The position numbers were made by a program, and so were the translations under genes. The notes under the pieces are model-generated. The model was not told the origin of the DNA, did no database searches, and was given only the letters and a program-made list of their open reading frames with translations. Positions 39,008 to 47,938 of a stretch of DNA of 64,000 bases are shown one piece after another. Numbering within the stretch: the stretch's first letter is position 1; every line of letters starts with the position of its first letter. Source of the DNA: Corynebacterium felinum (GTDB lineage Bacteria > Actinomycetota > Actinomycetes > Mycobacteriales > Mycobacteriaceae); assembly GCF_030408755.1 (NCBI RefSeq), contig NZ_CP047209.1, positions 310,001 through 374,000 on the forward strand. Reading direction: 5' to 3'.

Positions 39008-40099
39008 ATGGCAAAAGTAGTCTATGAGCAGGCAACCCTGGTTTACCCAGGTGCGAAAGCGCCCACGGTCAACAAGTTCGACCTGGAAATCGCCGACGGC
39101 GAATTCCTCGTCCTCGTCGGACCCTCCGGCTGCGGCAAATCCACCACCCTACGCATGCTCGCAGGCCTCGAAGACGTCACCGAAGGGCGCATCCTCATCG
39201 GCGACCGCGACGTGACCACCGCACCGCCCAAAGAGCGCGACATCGCCATGGTGTTCCAAAACTACGCCCTCTACCCGCACATGACCGTGCGCGAAAACAT
39301 GGGCTTCGCCCTTAAAATCGCCGGCGTAGACAAAGCCGAGATCGACAAGCGCGTCGACGAAGCCGCGAAAACCCTCGACCTGACCGAATACCTCGACCGT
39401 AAACCCAAAGCCCTCTCAGGGGGTCAGCGTCAGCGCGTAGCCATGGGGCGGGCGATTGTGCGCAAGCCGCAGGTCTTCCTCATGGACGAACCACTGTCCA
39501 ACCTCGATGCAAAACTGCGCGTCCAAACCCGCACCCAAATCGCATCCCTGCAACGCAAGCTCGGCGTCACCACGCTCTATGTCACCCACGACCAGACCGA
39601 AGCACTGACCATGGGGGACCGCATTGCCGTGCTCAAAGACGGCTACCTGCAGCAAGTAGGCACCCCGCGCGAACTCTACGACACCCCCGCCAACGTCTTC
39701 GTCGCAGGCTTCATCGGCTCACCCGCGATGAACATCTTCACCTTCACCCTCGACGGTGACATTGCCACGCTTGGCGACGCCCGCGTCACAATCTCCGAAG
39801 CCACCCGCGCCGCAGTGGTCGCCGAAGACAACGGAAAAATCACCATCGGCTTCCGCCCCGAAGCACTCGAAATCGTCGACGACACAGTAGAAAACAGCAT
39901 CCCACTCGTCCTCGACTTCGTCGAAGAACTCGGATCCGACTCCTTCCTCTACGGACACATCGTCGGCGCTGACGACCAACAAATCGTCATCCGCGCACTG
40001 CCCAACGTAGCCCCACCACGCGGCTCCGTCATGCACGTACGAGTCGTCGAATCCGGCCAACACAACTTCGCCGCCACCTCAGGCAAACGCCTACCCTAA
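39008..40099 (+). CDS. musK: Maltose importer ATPase MusK (MsiK/UgpC type)
   Basis: 363 residues; the start at 39008 follows GAAGGAG. Walker [11 protein letters not shown]-loop [12 protein letters not shown], signature LSGGQRQR, Walker [17 protein letters not shown]-loop VTHDQTEA, then two C-terminal TOBE-like segments. MsiK-type ATPases drive several sugar importers. Together with musE, musF, musG and musI downstream it matches the C. glutamicum Mus maltose system. A 14-bp perfect-stem terminator follows, so it can be expressed alone. Confidence 0.88.
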   Translation: MAKVVYEQATLVYPGAKAPTVNKFDLEIADGEFLVLVGPSGCGKSTTLRMLAGLEDVTEGRILIGDRDVTTAPPKERDIAMVFQNYALYPHMTVRENMGFALKIAGVDKAEIDKRVDEAAKTLDLTEYLDRKPKALSGGQRQRVAMGRAIVRKPQVFLMDEPLSNLDAKLRVQTRTQIASLQRKLGVTTLYVTHDQTEALTMGDRIAVLKDGYLQQVGTPRELYDTPANVFVAGFIGSPAMNIFTFTLDGDIATLGDARVTISEATRAAVVAEDNGKITIGFRPEALEIVDDTVENSIPLVLDFVEELGSDSFLYGHIVGADDQQIVIRALPNVAPPRGSVMHVRVVESGQHNFAATSGKRLP

Positions 40100-40114
40100 A
40101 CACCCAACCCCACC

Positions 40115-40169
40115 AAAGCCCCGCCTTGACATCTCACACCAGAAAACACCCCAAGGCGGGGCTTTAAAA
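40115..40169 (+). terminator. Terminator after musK
   Basis: AAAGCCCCGCCTTG (40115-40128) pairs perfectly with CAAGGCGGGGCTTT (40152-40165). Confidence 0.85.
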
Positions 40170-40197
40170 ACCCCTGCGAAACTAACGGAGAAACACC

Positions 40198-41505
40198 ATG
40201 AAAAACTCCATGAACATCGCCACATCCGCCTACGCCCCCAGCCTGATCACCCTCCCCTGGGAAACCCCACTCGAACACTGGCCCAACGACGTAGTAGTCC
40301 CCCTACCACGCGGCATCTCCCGGCACATCGTCCGCTTCGTCCACCTCGACAACACCCAAGGCACCAGCAACGCCACCCGCGGCACCGACCCCGAATGCGC
40401 CTCATCCCCCTCAGGGGGCATTATCGCCGCCGTCAAAGAAATCGGGCGCAAAACCGCCCACCACGAATACGCCATGCTCCGCGAACTCCGCCGCATCGGC
40501 GCCCCCTGCGTCACACCAATAGCCGTCATCACCGGCCGACGCGACACCAACGGCGACACACTCACCGCCGCACTCGTCACCGAACACCTCCGCTTCTCCC
40601 TCCCATACCGCGAAATCTTCTCCCGCGAACTCGAAGCAGACATGGCCAACAAACTCATCAAAGCACTCGCCATCCTGCTCGTCAGGCTCCACCTCAACAA
40701 CTTCTACTGGGGCGACGTCTCCCTCTCCAACACCCTCTTCCGCCGCGACGCCGACACCTTCACCGCCTACCTCGTCGACGCCGAAACCGGCGAATTCCAA
40801 CCCCAACTCTCACAAGCACGCAGGCTATACGACGTCGACATCGCCCGCGTCAACATCATCGGCGAACTCATGGACCTCGCCTCAGGGGGCAAACTCGACG
40901 AAAACCTCGACCCCATCCAACTCGGCAACCGCGTCGAAACCTACTACCTCGAACTCTGGCACCTACTGACCGACCCCATCGAAGTACCCGCCGACGAATA
41001 CTGGCGAGTCCAACAACGCGTCGACACGCTCGCCGACATCGGCTTCGACGTCACAGAACTCCAGCTCCTCTCAGGGGGCAGCGGAACCATCACCGCAACC
41101 CCAGCCAACATCGACGCCGGACACCACCGCAACCAACTCATCCACCTCATCGGACTCGACGTCGAAGAACAACAAGCCCGCCGACTCCTCAGCGAAATCA
41201 CCGCCAACAACCACACCCCCATCGACGAAGCCGCCCGCACCTGGTACACCAACGAATACCTCCCCACCATCAACGCCATCCCCGACGAACTCAAACACAA
41301 ACTCGAACCCGCCCAAATCTTCCACGAAATCCTCGACCACCGCTACTACCTCAGCCAAGAACAACACACCCACATCCCCCTCACCCAAGCCGCCCAATCC
41401 TACTACGCCAAAGTACTACCCACCCACCGCGACGAAGCCATCCTCATCACAACAGAACAAGACGACGGATACCGCGACGACTACCTCGACGACATCGCCT
41501 TCTAA
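40198..41505 (+). CDS. DUF4032 protein with kinase-like core
   Basis: 435 residues. The N-terminal half resembles a lipopolysaccharide-kinase/protein-kinase fold: AAVKEIGRKTAHHEYAML gives Lys and Glu, FYWGDVSLSNTLF looks like a catalytic loop (Asp..Asn), and AYLVDAETGE sits where DFG would be. The C-terminal DUF4032 region is helical. Actinobacterial members are uncharacterised. A GGAGAAAC site precedes the ATG at 40198. It lies between musK and the pullulanase gene, which suggests a link to sugar uptake or glycogen metabolism. The third codon positions are almost all C. Confidence 0.7.
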   Translation: MKNSMNIATSAYAPSLITLPWETPLEHWPNDVVVPLPRGISRHIVRFVHLDNTQGTSNATRGTDPECASSPSGGIIAAVKEIGRKTAHHEYAMLRELRRIGAPCVTPIAVITGRRDTNGDTLTAALVTEHLRFSLPYREIFSRELEADMANKLIKALAILLVRLHLNNFYWGDVSLSNTLFRRDADTFTAYLVDAETGEFQPQLSQARRLYDVDIARVNIIGELMDLASGGKLDENLDPIQLGNRVETYYLELWHLLTDPIEVPADEYWRVQQRVDTLADIGFDVTELQLLSGGSGTITATPANIDAGHHRNQLIHLIGLDVEEQQARRLLSEITANNHTPIDEAARTWYTNEYLPTINAIPDELKHKLEPAQIFHEILDHRYYLSQEQHTHIPLTQAAQSYYAKVLPTHRDEAILITTEQDDGYRDDYLDDIAF

Positions 41506-41591
41506 ACCGAACCAAATTGACCACCAAAACCACAAACGCCTAACCTAAACCACCGCAGAATAAACACCACAAAACAAGGAGAAAAACAACC

Positions 41592-43406
41592 GTGACCGAC
41601 AACTACCCCGTCTACCACGGCGAACTCGGAGCACTCTACAACCCAGAAGGCACCACCTTCCGACTCTGGGCACCCACCGCAACCGACATAAAACTCCACC
41701 TCCCCTCAGGGGTCTACCCCCTGACACAAGGTGCCAACGGTGAATGGGAAACCTACATCGAAGGCGACCACCACCTCGCCGAATACCTCTACGAACTCAC
41801 CTTCCCCGACGGGTCCACCACAACCACCGTCGACCCCTACGCCCGCAGCGTCACCGCCAACGGACACAGCGGCGTCGTCATCGACCTCCACACCCTCATC
41901 CCGCGCAGCCCACGCATGCCCAGCTTCCCCGACCCCACAGAAGCAATCATCTACGAAGCCCACATCCGCGACCTCACCATCAGCCCCACCAACGGCATCA
42001 CCCACAAAGGCAAATTCCTCGGCCTCACCGAAACCGGAACCCGAACCACCAAAGGCAACCTCTCAGGACTCGACTACCTCACCAACCTAGGTGTCACCCA
42101 CATCCAACTCCTGCCCGTCTTCGACTTCGGCAGCGTCGACGAATCCGGCGACCTCAGCTTCAACGCCCAATACAACTGGGGCTACGACCCCGTCCACTAC
42201 AACACCCCCGAAGGCTCCTACTCCACCAACCCCCACGACCCCGCCAGCCGAATCATCGAATTCAAACAACTCATCGACACCCTCCACAACCACGGACTCA
42301 GAGTCATCATGGATGTGGTCTACAACCACGTCTACGACGTCGACACCAACCCCCTCCAACGCACCACACCCGGCTACTACTTCCGCCAAACCCCTGAAGG
42401 CACATGGCACAACGCCACCGGCTGCGGAAACGAAACCGCATCCGAACGCCCCATGATGCGCAAATTCATCGTCGACTCCGTCGTCCACTGGGCCCGCACA
42501 TACGGCATCGACGGCTTCCGCTTCGACCTCATGGGTATCCACGACGTCGACACCATCAACGCCGTACGCGCCGCACTCGACGACATCGACCCCGGCATCA
42601 TCATCATCGGCGAAGGCTGGGAAATGGGTAACCACCCTCAGGGGGTACGCGGTGCAAACCAAAAAAATGCATCACTGATACCACGGGTAGGCATGTTCAA
42701 CGATTTTTACCGCGACGTGGTGAAAGGAAATAACTTCACGATCGGCGATTCCGGTTTCGTCTCAGGGGGTGGCGGGGATCTAGCTTCGAAGCTTTTCGAC
42801 GCCCTCACACCCATCGACGCGAGCCAAAACGTGGTGTACAACGAGGCTCACGACAACTGGACGATGTTCGACAAGTTGGTGGGTACCGCGACGCTGCAGG
42901 GGGCGTCGATAAGCGACATTGCTAAGCGACACACTCTGGCGACAGCAACGCAATACTTGGCCCGCGGAATCGTGTTTGTGCACGCGGGGCAGGAGTTTTT
43001 GCGCACCAAGCTGGGCGAGGAAAACTCGTACAAAAGCCCTGATAGCGTGAATGCATTTGACTATGATCGGGCTGCTGAATTTGCGAAAGAATCCGGTTTT
43101 CTGCGGCATTTGAATGTGTTCCGCCGCAAATATGCGTGGACGCGTAGCTCAGGATACACCCCTGAGAGGCTGATTGCTGAGGGGTCACATTTGAGCTACC
43201 GCGTAGCCGACGCGTTTGGTAAGGGCCGAGATGCGTTTGTGTTGATTAATGCTTCTGAGCATCCGTTGGTGCATTCAACCCCTGAGGGGAAGTATCGTGT
43301 GCATATTACGGATGGGACGGTATTTCATGATCCGCAGCCGATTGAGTTGTCAGGGGAGTATGTTGTTAACCCCCTGAGGGTGGTGGTGTTGGAGCATGCC
43401 GGGTAG
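41592..43406 (+). CDS. pulA: Type I pullulanase, cytoplasmic debranching enzyme
   Basis: 604 residues with no signal peptide. N-terminal CBM48-like domain (GTTFRLWAPTAT), then a GH13 barrel. YNWGYDP is the type I pullulanase signature. Catalytic nucleophile in GFRFDLMG, acid/base in IIGEGWEM, third acid in YNEAHDN. It cleaves alpha-1,6 links of imported maltodextrins or glycogen. Codon usage changes sharply near 42,645 from almost only C-ending codons to mixed ones, with no change in protein quality. This looks like a recombination joint. Confidence 0.9.
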   Translation: MTDNYPVYHGELGALYNPEGTTFRLWAPTATDIKLHLPSGVYPLTQGANGEWETYIEGDHHLAEYLYELTFPDGSTTTTVDPYARSVTANGHSGVVIDLHTLIPRSPRMPSFPDPTEAIIYEAHIRDLTISPTNGITHKGKFLGLTETGTRTTKGNLSGLDYLTNLGVTHIQLLPVFDFGSVDESGDLSFNAQYNWGYDPVHYNTPEGSYSTNPHDPASRIIEFKQLIDTLHNHGLRVIMDVVYNHVYDVDTNPLQRTTPGYYFRQTPEGTWHNATGCGNETASERPMMRKFIVDSVVHWARTYGIDGFRFDLMGIHDVDTINAVRAALDDIDPGIIIIGEGWEMGNHPQGVRGANQKNASLIPRVGMFNDFYRDVVKGNNFTIGDSGFVSGGGGDLASKLFDALTPIDASQNVVYNEAHDNWTMFDKLVGTATLQGASISDIAKRHTLATATQYLARGIVFVHAGQEFLRTKLGEENSYKSPDSVNAFDYDRAAEFAKESGFLRHLNVFRRKYAWTRSSGYTPERLIAEGSHLSYRVADAFGKGRDAFVLINASEHPLVHSTPEGKYRVHITDGTVFHDPQPIELSGEYVVNPLRVVVLEHAG

Positions 43407-43428
43407 GCCGCTAGCGGCGGTGGGGGTG

Positions 43429-44544
43429 CTAGCGGCCTAGGTAGTAGCCTGTGGCCCAGATGGACATGCTTTTTCTGTGGCTGCGGTGTTCGAGGGGTTG
43501 GTTGGGGGAGGCCCTGAGGCCAGGTATTCCGGTTTCGGGGTCTTTTTCTATGCGTCCGTTGGTGTTGTTGTTGGGGTTGTCGCTGTTTCTGCGGTTGTGG
43601 TATTGGCAGAGTGGTGCGAGGTTGTCGTAGGTGGTGGGGCCGCCGTGGGACCATGCGGTGATGTGGTGTCCTTGGCTGGTGATGGCGGCGTGGTCGCAGT
43701 GTGGGTGGACGCAGGTGAGGTGTTCGATGGCGGCGAGGTATTTTTGCCAGGGGGTGGTGTGTTGGATGCGTGCGGCTGCGACGGGTGTGGGGTGTCCTTG
43801 TTCGTTGAGGCCCCAGGCGATGGTGTAGCCGTAGTCGGCGATTTTTTCGTTGATGAGGTTGTGGATGTTGATGAGTGCGCCGTCGCTGGTGGCGATAGTG
43901 CCGTCGGCGAAGTAGGTGGTGTCGGCGTCGAGGGGGAGGATGAAGCAGGGTTCGTGGGTGGGGGTGGTGTTCGGGGTTCCTGTGAGGAGGCGGTTGATTG
44001 CGGCTTGGCCTAGTGCGTCGATGCGTGTCAGGTCGGGGTTGGTGGCTTGGAGGCTGCGTGCGTCGTTGTTGAGGCGGTTGCGGAGCATGTGGGCTTGGGC
44101 TTGCATGAGCCAGCCTGAGAAGTGGATGCGTCCGTGGGCGTCGGGGGTTGTGCCGAGGTTGAAGCGTGCTGGGGGCATGCGCTTGTCGACGCCGCCGTTT
44201 TCTTGGGTGACTCGTTGCGCCATCCAGCCGCGGAGGTCGCGTAGTACGCATTCTGGTGCTTTGCGGATGAATTCTTCGCGCAGTGCTTGCTTGTCGACGC
44301 CGCTGTGGGCGCGGTTGACGTATTTGTTGATGGCGTCGAGTTGGTCGGTGCTGAGTTGGTAGTGTTTGGCGAGTTTGAGGTGGGTGAGTTCGAATTGTTT
44401 GGCGAGCCAGACGAGGTGTTTGGCGCGGTTGTAGTCGATGCCGGCGTCGCGTTCGAGGTTTTCTGCGGGGATGTTGTCACGGCGCAGCTCAAGCAGCAGG
44501 GCGGCCCCGCTGCGTTGTGCTGTTGTCCATGCCGTGTAGCTCAT
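43429..44544 (-). CDS. DUF222/HNH endonuclease-domain protein
   Basis: 371 residues. The N-terminal DUF222 part (MAQRVTQENGGVDKRMPPAR) is followed by an HNH motif: CVHPHCDHAAITSQGHHI, then GGPTTYDNLAPLCQYHNRRN with paired Cys for zinc. Actinobacteria carry many copies, usually without known function. It is wedged convergently against the pullulanase gene (22 bp between stops), splitting the sugar cluster. Likely a dispersed family insert. Confidence 0.88.
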   Translation of the reverse strand: MSYTAWTTAQRSGAALLLELRRDNIPAENLERDAGIDYNRAKHLVWLAKQFELTHLKLAKHYQLSTDQLDAINKYVNRAHSGVDKQALREEFIRKAPECVLRDLRGWMAQRVTQENGGVDKRMPPARFNLGTTPDAHGRIHFSGWLMQAQAHMLRNRLNNDARSLQATNPDLTRIDALGQAAINRLLTGTPNTTPTHEPCFILPLDADTTYFADGTIATSDGALINIHNLINEKIADYGYTIAWGLNEQGHPTPVAAARIQHTTPWQKYLAAIEHLTCVHPHCDHAAITSQGHHITAWSHGGPTTYDNLAPLCQYHNRRNSDNPNNNTNGRIEKDPETGIPGLRASPNQPLEHRSHRKSMSIWATGYYLGR

Positions 44545-44630
44545 ATTTTTAGGCTAAGTCGGGTGGTGGGGTGGTGCAAGATTTAGGGGTTGCGGATACT
44601 GGTTTTTCTGTGGATAACTTTGTTGCCGTG

Positions 44631-46151
44631 TCACTTGTGTGGATAACTTTCTTGTGTGGGCTTAAGGATTGCTGCGCTCATGGGTGGGAGGGTGAGCTGG
44701 TTGTCTGTAAGGGTTGCTCCGCCGTAGGTGTGGATGAGTGTTGTGCCCCCTGAGGGGAGTGTGGTGTTTTGGGTGGAGACGTTGATGTACACTTCGATGC
44801 CTTCGCCGCGCCGGTATGCCATGATGCGTGGGTTGGGGGTGGGGATGAAGGTGAGGGGTTGGTGTGCGTGGAGTCCGGGTTGGGTGTGTCGGTGGTGGAT
44901 GAGTGTGCGGATGTGGTTGAGGAGGGAGTGGGGGTTGTTGCGGTGGGTTTCTACGTTGGTGTTGGTGTAGGTGGGTAGGTATGTGTTGGGGTTGGTGCTG
45001 AATCCGGCGTTGGTGTTGGTGGTCCATTGCATGGGGGTGCGGGAGCCGGTGCGTGTGTAGCCGCCTTCGTGGGTGGGGAGGTTGTGCCAGGTCATGGCGA
45101 TTTCGTCGCCGTAGTAGATGAAGGGGACGCCTGGCATGGTGAGTTGGAATGTGTAGTAGAGGTGTTGGCTGGTTTCGTCTAGGTGGTGGGCTAGGCGGGT
45201 GGTGTCGTGGTTGCCGCTGATGAGGCTGAAGTGTCCTTTGTCGCGGGTGGCGTTGTAGTGGGGGAGGTAGAGGTTGATGAAGTCTTGGGTGGTGTGGGGT
45301 GAGTTGGGTGCGAAGTAGGGGTGTTTGTCGCGGACGAGGAGGTTGTAGCCGTTGCCGGGCCAGTCGAGGTAGAAGTCGGTGTGGAAGCCGGCTTTGAGGG
45401 ATTGGGCGGGGTTGCCCCATTCGGCGATGTAGGCGGCGTTGGGGTGGTGGGGGCGGATGCGGTTGAAGATGTTGTGCCAGGTGCGGATGGTTTCTTTTTT
45501 GTCGGGGTCGTGTTTGACGAGTGAGTCGGCCATGTCGACGCGGAATCCGTCGATGCCCTTGTCGAGCCAGTGTTTCATGATGTCGGCGATGGCTTGGCGG
45601 TTGGTTTCTGCCCCCTGAGAGGTGCTGGGTTTTTGCCATGCGTGTCGACGTCGTCCGAAGCCGTAGTTGAGTGCGGGTTGGCATTTGAAGAAGTTGATGA
45701 TGTAGTTGCCGTTGCGTGGGGTTTCCCCGGCGATGTAGGGTAGTCCGTCGGCGTCGCCGAACCAGTGGTCGGTCCAGATGTAGCGGTCGCAGTCGGGGTT
45801 GGTGGTGGAGTGGATGAACCAGGGGTGTTGTTCGCTGGTGTGGCCGGGGACGAGGTCGAGGGTGATTTTGATGTTGCGTTGGTGGCAGGCGTCGATAAGC
45901 GTTGTAAGGTCTGTTTCGGTGCCGTAGCGGGCGGCAATGCGGGTGTGGTCGGTGATGTCGTAGCCGGCGTCTTTGAAGGGGGAGTGGTAGATGGGGTTGA
46001 GCCAGATGGCGTTGATGCCGAGGTAGGTGAGGTGGTCGAGTTTTTCGGTGATGCCGTTGAGGTCGCCGATGCCGTCGCCGTTGCTGTCGTAGAAGGATTG
46101 TGGGTAGATCTGGTAGAAGACTGCTGTGTTGAGCCACTCAGGGGTTTTCAT
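44631..46151 (-). CDS. GH13 alpha-glucosidase/oligo-glucosidase, cytoplasmic
   Basis: 506 residues from the ATG at 46151 (MKTPEWLNTAVFYQIYPQSF). Upstream in-frame ATGs at 46169 and 46214 are possible, and no ribosome site decides. The calcium-type DSNGDGIGDL, nucleophile GFRVDMAD, acid/base IAEWGNP and ISGNHDTTR third acid are all present. It has no signal peptide. It probably hydrolyses maltose or short maltodextrins from the Mus importer; trehalose-related activity cannot be excluded. Divergent from musE across 345 bp that must hold both promoters. Confidence 0.85.
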   Translation of the reverse strand: MKTPEWLNTAVFYQIYPQSFYDSNGDGIGDLNGITEKLDHLTYLGINAIWLNPIYHSPFKDAGYDITDHTRIAARYGTETDLTTLIDACHQRNIKITLDLVPGHTSEQHPWFIHSTTNPDCDRYIWTDHWFGDADGLPYIAGETPRNGNYIINFFKCQPALNYGFGRRRHAWQKPSTSQGAETNRQAIADIMKHWLDKGIDGFRVDMADSLVKHDPDKKETIRTWHNIFNRIRPHHPNAAYIAEWGNPAQSLKAGFHTDFYLDWPGNGYNLLVRDKHPYFAPNSPHTTQDFINLYLPHYNATRDKGHFSLISGNHDTTRLAHHLDETSQHLYYTFQLTMPGVPFIYYGDEIAMTWHNLPTHEGGYTRTGSRTPMQWTTNTNAGFSTNPNTYLPTYTNTNVETHRNNPHSLLNHIRTLIHHRHTQPGLHAHQPLTFIPTPNPRIMAYRRGEGIEVYINVSTQNTTLPSGGTTLIHTYGGATLTDNQLTLPPMSAAILKPTQESYPHK

Positions 46152-46496
46152 GCTGTGGGATTGTGTCATGTTTTGGGGGTGTTGTGGGGTTGTTGAACAT
46201 GTGATTATTTTCATGTTTGTGCTTGTTTTTGCCCGTTTTGCCTGCATGGGTGGTGGGTGGGGTGACTGCGGTCACGTATTAGGTTTTTATTGCGCACTGT
46301 CACTGTGCTTAGATTGTGGTTGTGAGTTTCAAAGCCAAATGGCAGGGGTAATTGACCCTTGTTCTCCCATGATGATGGGGGTGCTTTTGGCTAGGAAAGT
46401 ATGTCGTGAATACGTGGCGCACCCCCCTTTTTGCTGTGAGCAGGTTCTGGGGTGTGGGTGTGCATGAGTTTTTCAGAAAGTGGTGTTTGTACCTTG

Positions 46497-47741
46497 ATGA
46501 ACAAGCGTAAGGCTTTCGCTGCGATTATGGCCACTGTCTTGGGTTCTGCCGGTTTGGTGGCATGCTCTGGTGGCGATGCTGACAAGGCTGCTGACGGTTC
46601 CGCGAAGGCATCGGGCGATGTAAGTTTGACTGTGTGGACTTCTCAGGAAGACCAGACAAATTCGGACGCTTGGTTGCAGACCATGCAGAAGAAGTTTGAG
46701 GAAGCTAATCCTGATCTGAAGATCTCGTGGAAGAACTCTGTGGTCTCTGCTGCTGATGCTGCTACCACTGTGGGCCAGGATCCTGCTGCCGCTGCTGATG
46801 TGTACCTTTTCGCGAACGATCAGTTGGGTGCGCTGCACTCCGCGCAGGCAATTGGTGCTTTGTCTGATGATGGCGCAAAGCAGCTTGCTGAGCAGGCTGA
46901 AACTGCTCTGGCTAACTCTGTGGTTGGCCCAGATGGTGATTCTTATGGTTTGCCTTATGAGCCAAACACCTGGTTCATGTACTACAACAAGTCCAAGCTG
47001 AGCGCTGATGATGTCAAGAGCTTCGACACCATGTTGGAGAAAGCAAAGGTTTCCTTCCCGCTGTCGAACTCCTGGTACATGGCTGGTTTCTACGCTGGCG
47101 CTGGCACTACCTTCTTCGGCAAGGAAGGCTTGGATGAGAAGGCTGGTATTCAGGCTGGCGATAAGGCTGCAGATGTGACCAAGTACTTGGTTGATGTGGC
47201 TAAGAACAAGAACTTCGTCAACGATGCTGATGGCTCCGGCTTGGGTGGCCTTGCGAATGGTTCTGTCGACGTTGTGTTCTCCGGCGCGTGGGATGCCCAG
47301 GCTGCTGAGGAGGCTTTGGGTGAGAACTATGCTGTTGCGTCTCTGCCTACCTTCAAGCTGGGTGGTGAAGATGTTCAGATTACAGCCTTCTCCGGTTCGA
47401 AGGCTGTAGCCTACAACCCGAACTCGAAGAACCAGGTTGTGGCTGCGAAGTTCGCTGCATTCCTTGCTTCTTCTGATTCTCAGAAGGTGCATTATGAGAA
47501 GAATGGTGTGATTCCTGCCGATAAGACTCTGGCGTCCGATGCAGAGATTTCGAAGGATCCTGTGGCTGTTGCTTTGTTTGAGACTGTCTCTAAGGCTTCT
47601 GTCTTGCAGCCAACCTTTAAGGCGATGTCTGAGTTCTGGGAGCCAGCTGAGAACTTTGGTAAGGCCATTGTTAACGGTGAGGTGACCGAGGACAATGCTG
47701 CTGAGAAGACTGAAGCATGGTTTAAGTCTTACGCTAACTAG
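46497..47741 (+). CDS. musE: Maltose-binding lipoprotein MusE
   Basis: 414 residues from the ATG at 46497. Signal peptide with lipobox LVAC at residues 20-23, then a family 1 solute-binding protein (VSLTVWTSQEDQ, SYGLPYEPNTWFMYYNKSKL). Codon use is T- and AAG-rich like the ribosomal genes here, which suggests high expression and differs from the C-ending neighbours. A terminator follows, so the binding protein can be made in excess over the permeases. Confidence 0.88.
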   Translation: MNKRKAFAAIMATVLGSAGLVACSGGDADKAADGSAKASGDVSLTVWTSQEDQTNSDAWLQTMQKKFEEANPDLKISWKNSVVSAADAATTVGQDPAAAADVYLFANDQLGALHSAQAIGALSDDGAKQLAEQAETALANSVVGPDGDSYGLPYEPNTWFMYYNKSKLSADDVKSFDTMLEKAKVSFPLSNSWYMAGFYAGAGTTFFGKEGLDEKAGIQAGDKAADVTKYLVDVAKNKNFVNDADGSGLGGLANGSVDVVFSGAWDAQAAEEALGENYAVASLPTFKLGGEDVQITAFSGSKAVAYNPNSKNQVVAAKFAAFLASSDSQKVHYEKNGVIPADKTLASDAEISKDPVAVALFETVSKASVLQPTFKAMSEFWEPAENFGKAIVNGEVTEDNAAEKTEAWFKSYAN

Positions 47742-47821
47742 CGGCACTGAAAGACGGCCAAACATACATATCTGTTGAGTGTGCCTTGATAGTGCCCACT
47801 CGATAGCGATACACACTGTTG

Positions 47822-47868
47822 AACCCCCGAAGCGCTGCTTTGAATAAGCGGATTGTTTCGGGGGTTTG
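47822..47868 (+). terminator. Terminator between musE and musF
   Basis: AACCCCCGAA pairs with TTTCGGGGGTT around a 25-base loop. Confidence 0.75.
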
Positions 47869-47938
47869 TGCGTCACTGTGGGCGATATTCACGGTGTGCG
47901 ATGCGAATGTAGATTTCTCACAGCAAAGGAGTGGAGTG

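Noticed and set aside
44662..46137. 491-codon frame overlapping the GH13 gene on the same strand
   Set aside because: Arg/Pro/His-rich shadow frame of the C-ending codon bias; GH13 motifs are in the other frame.
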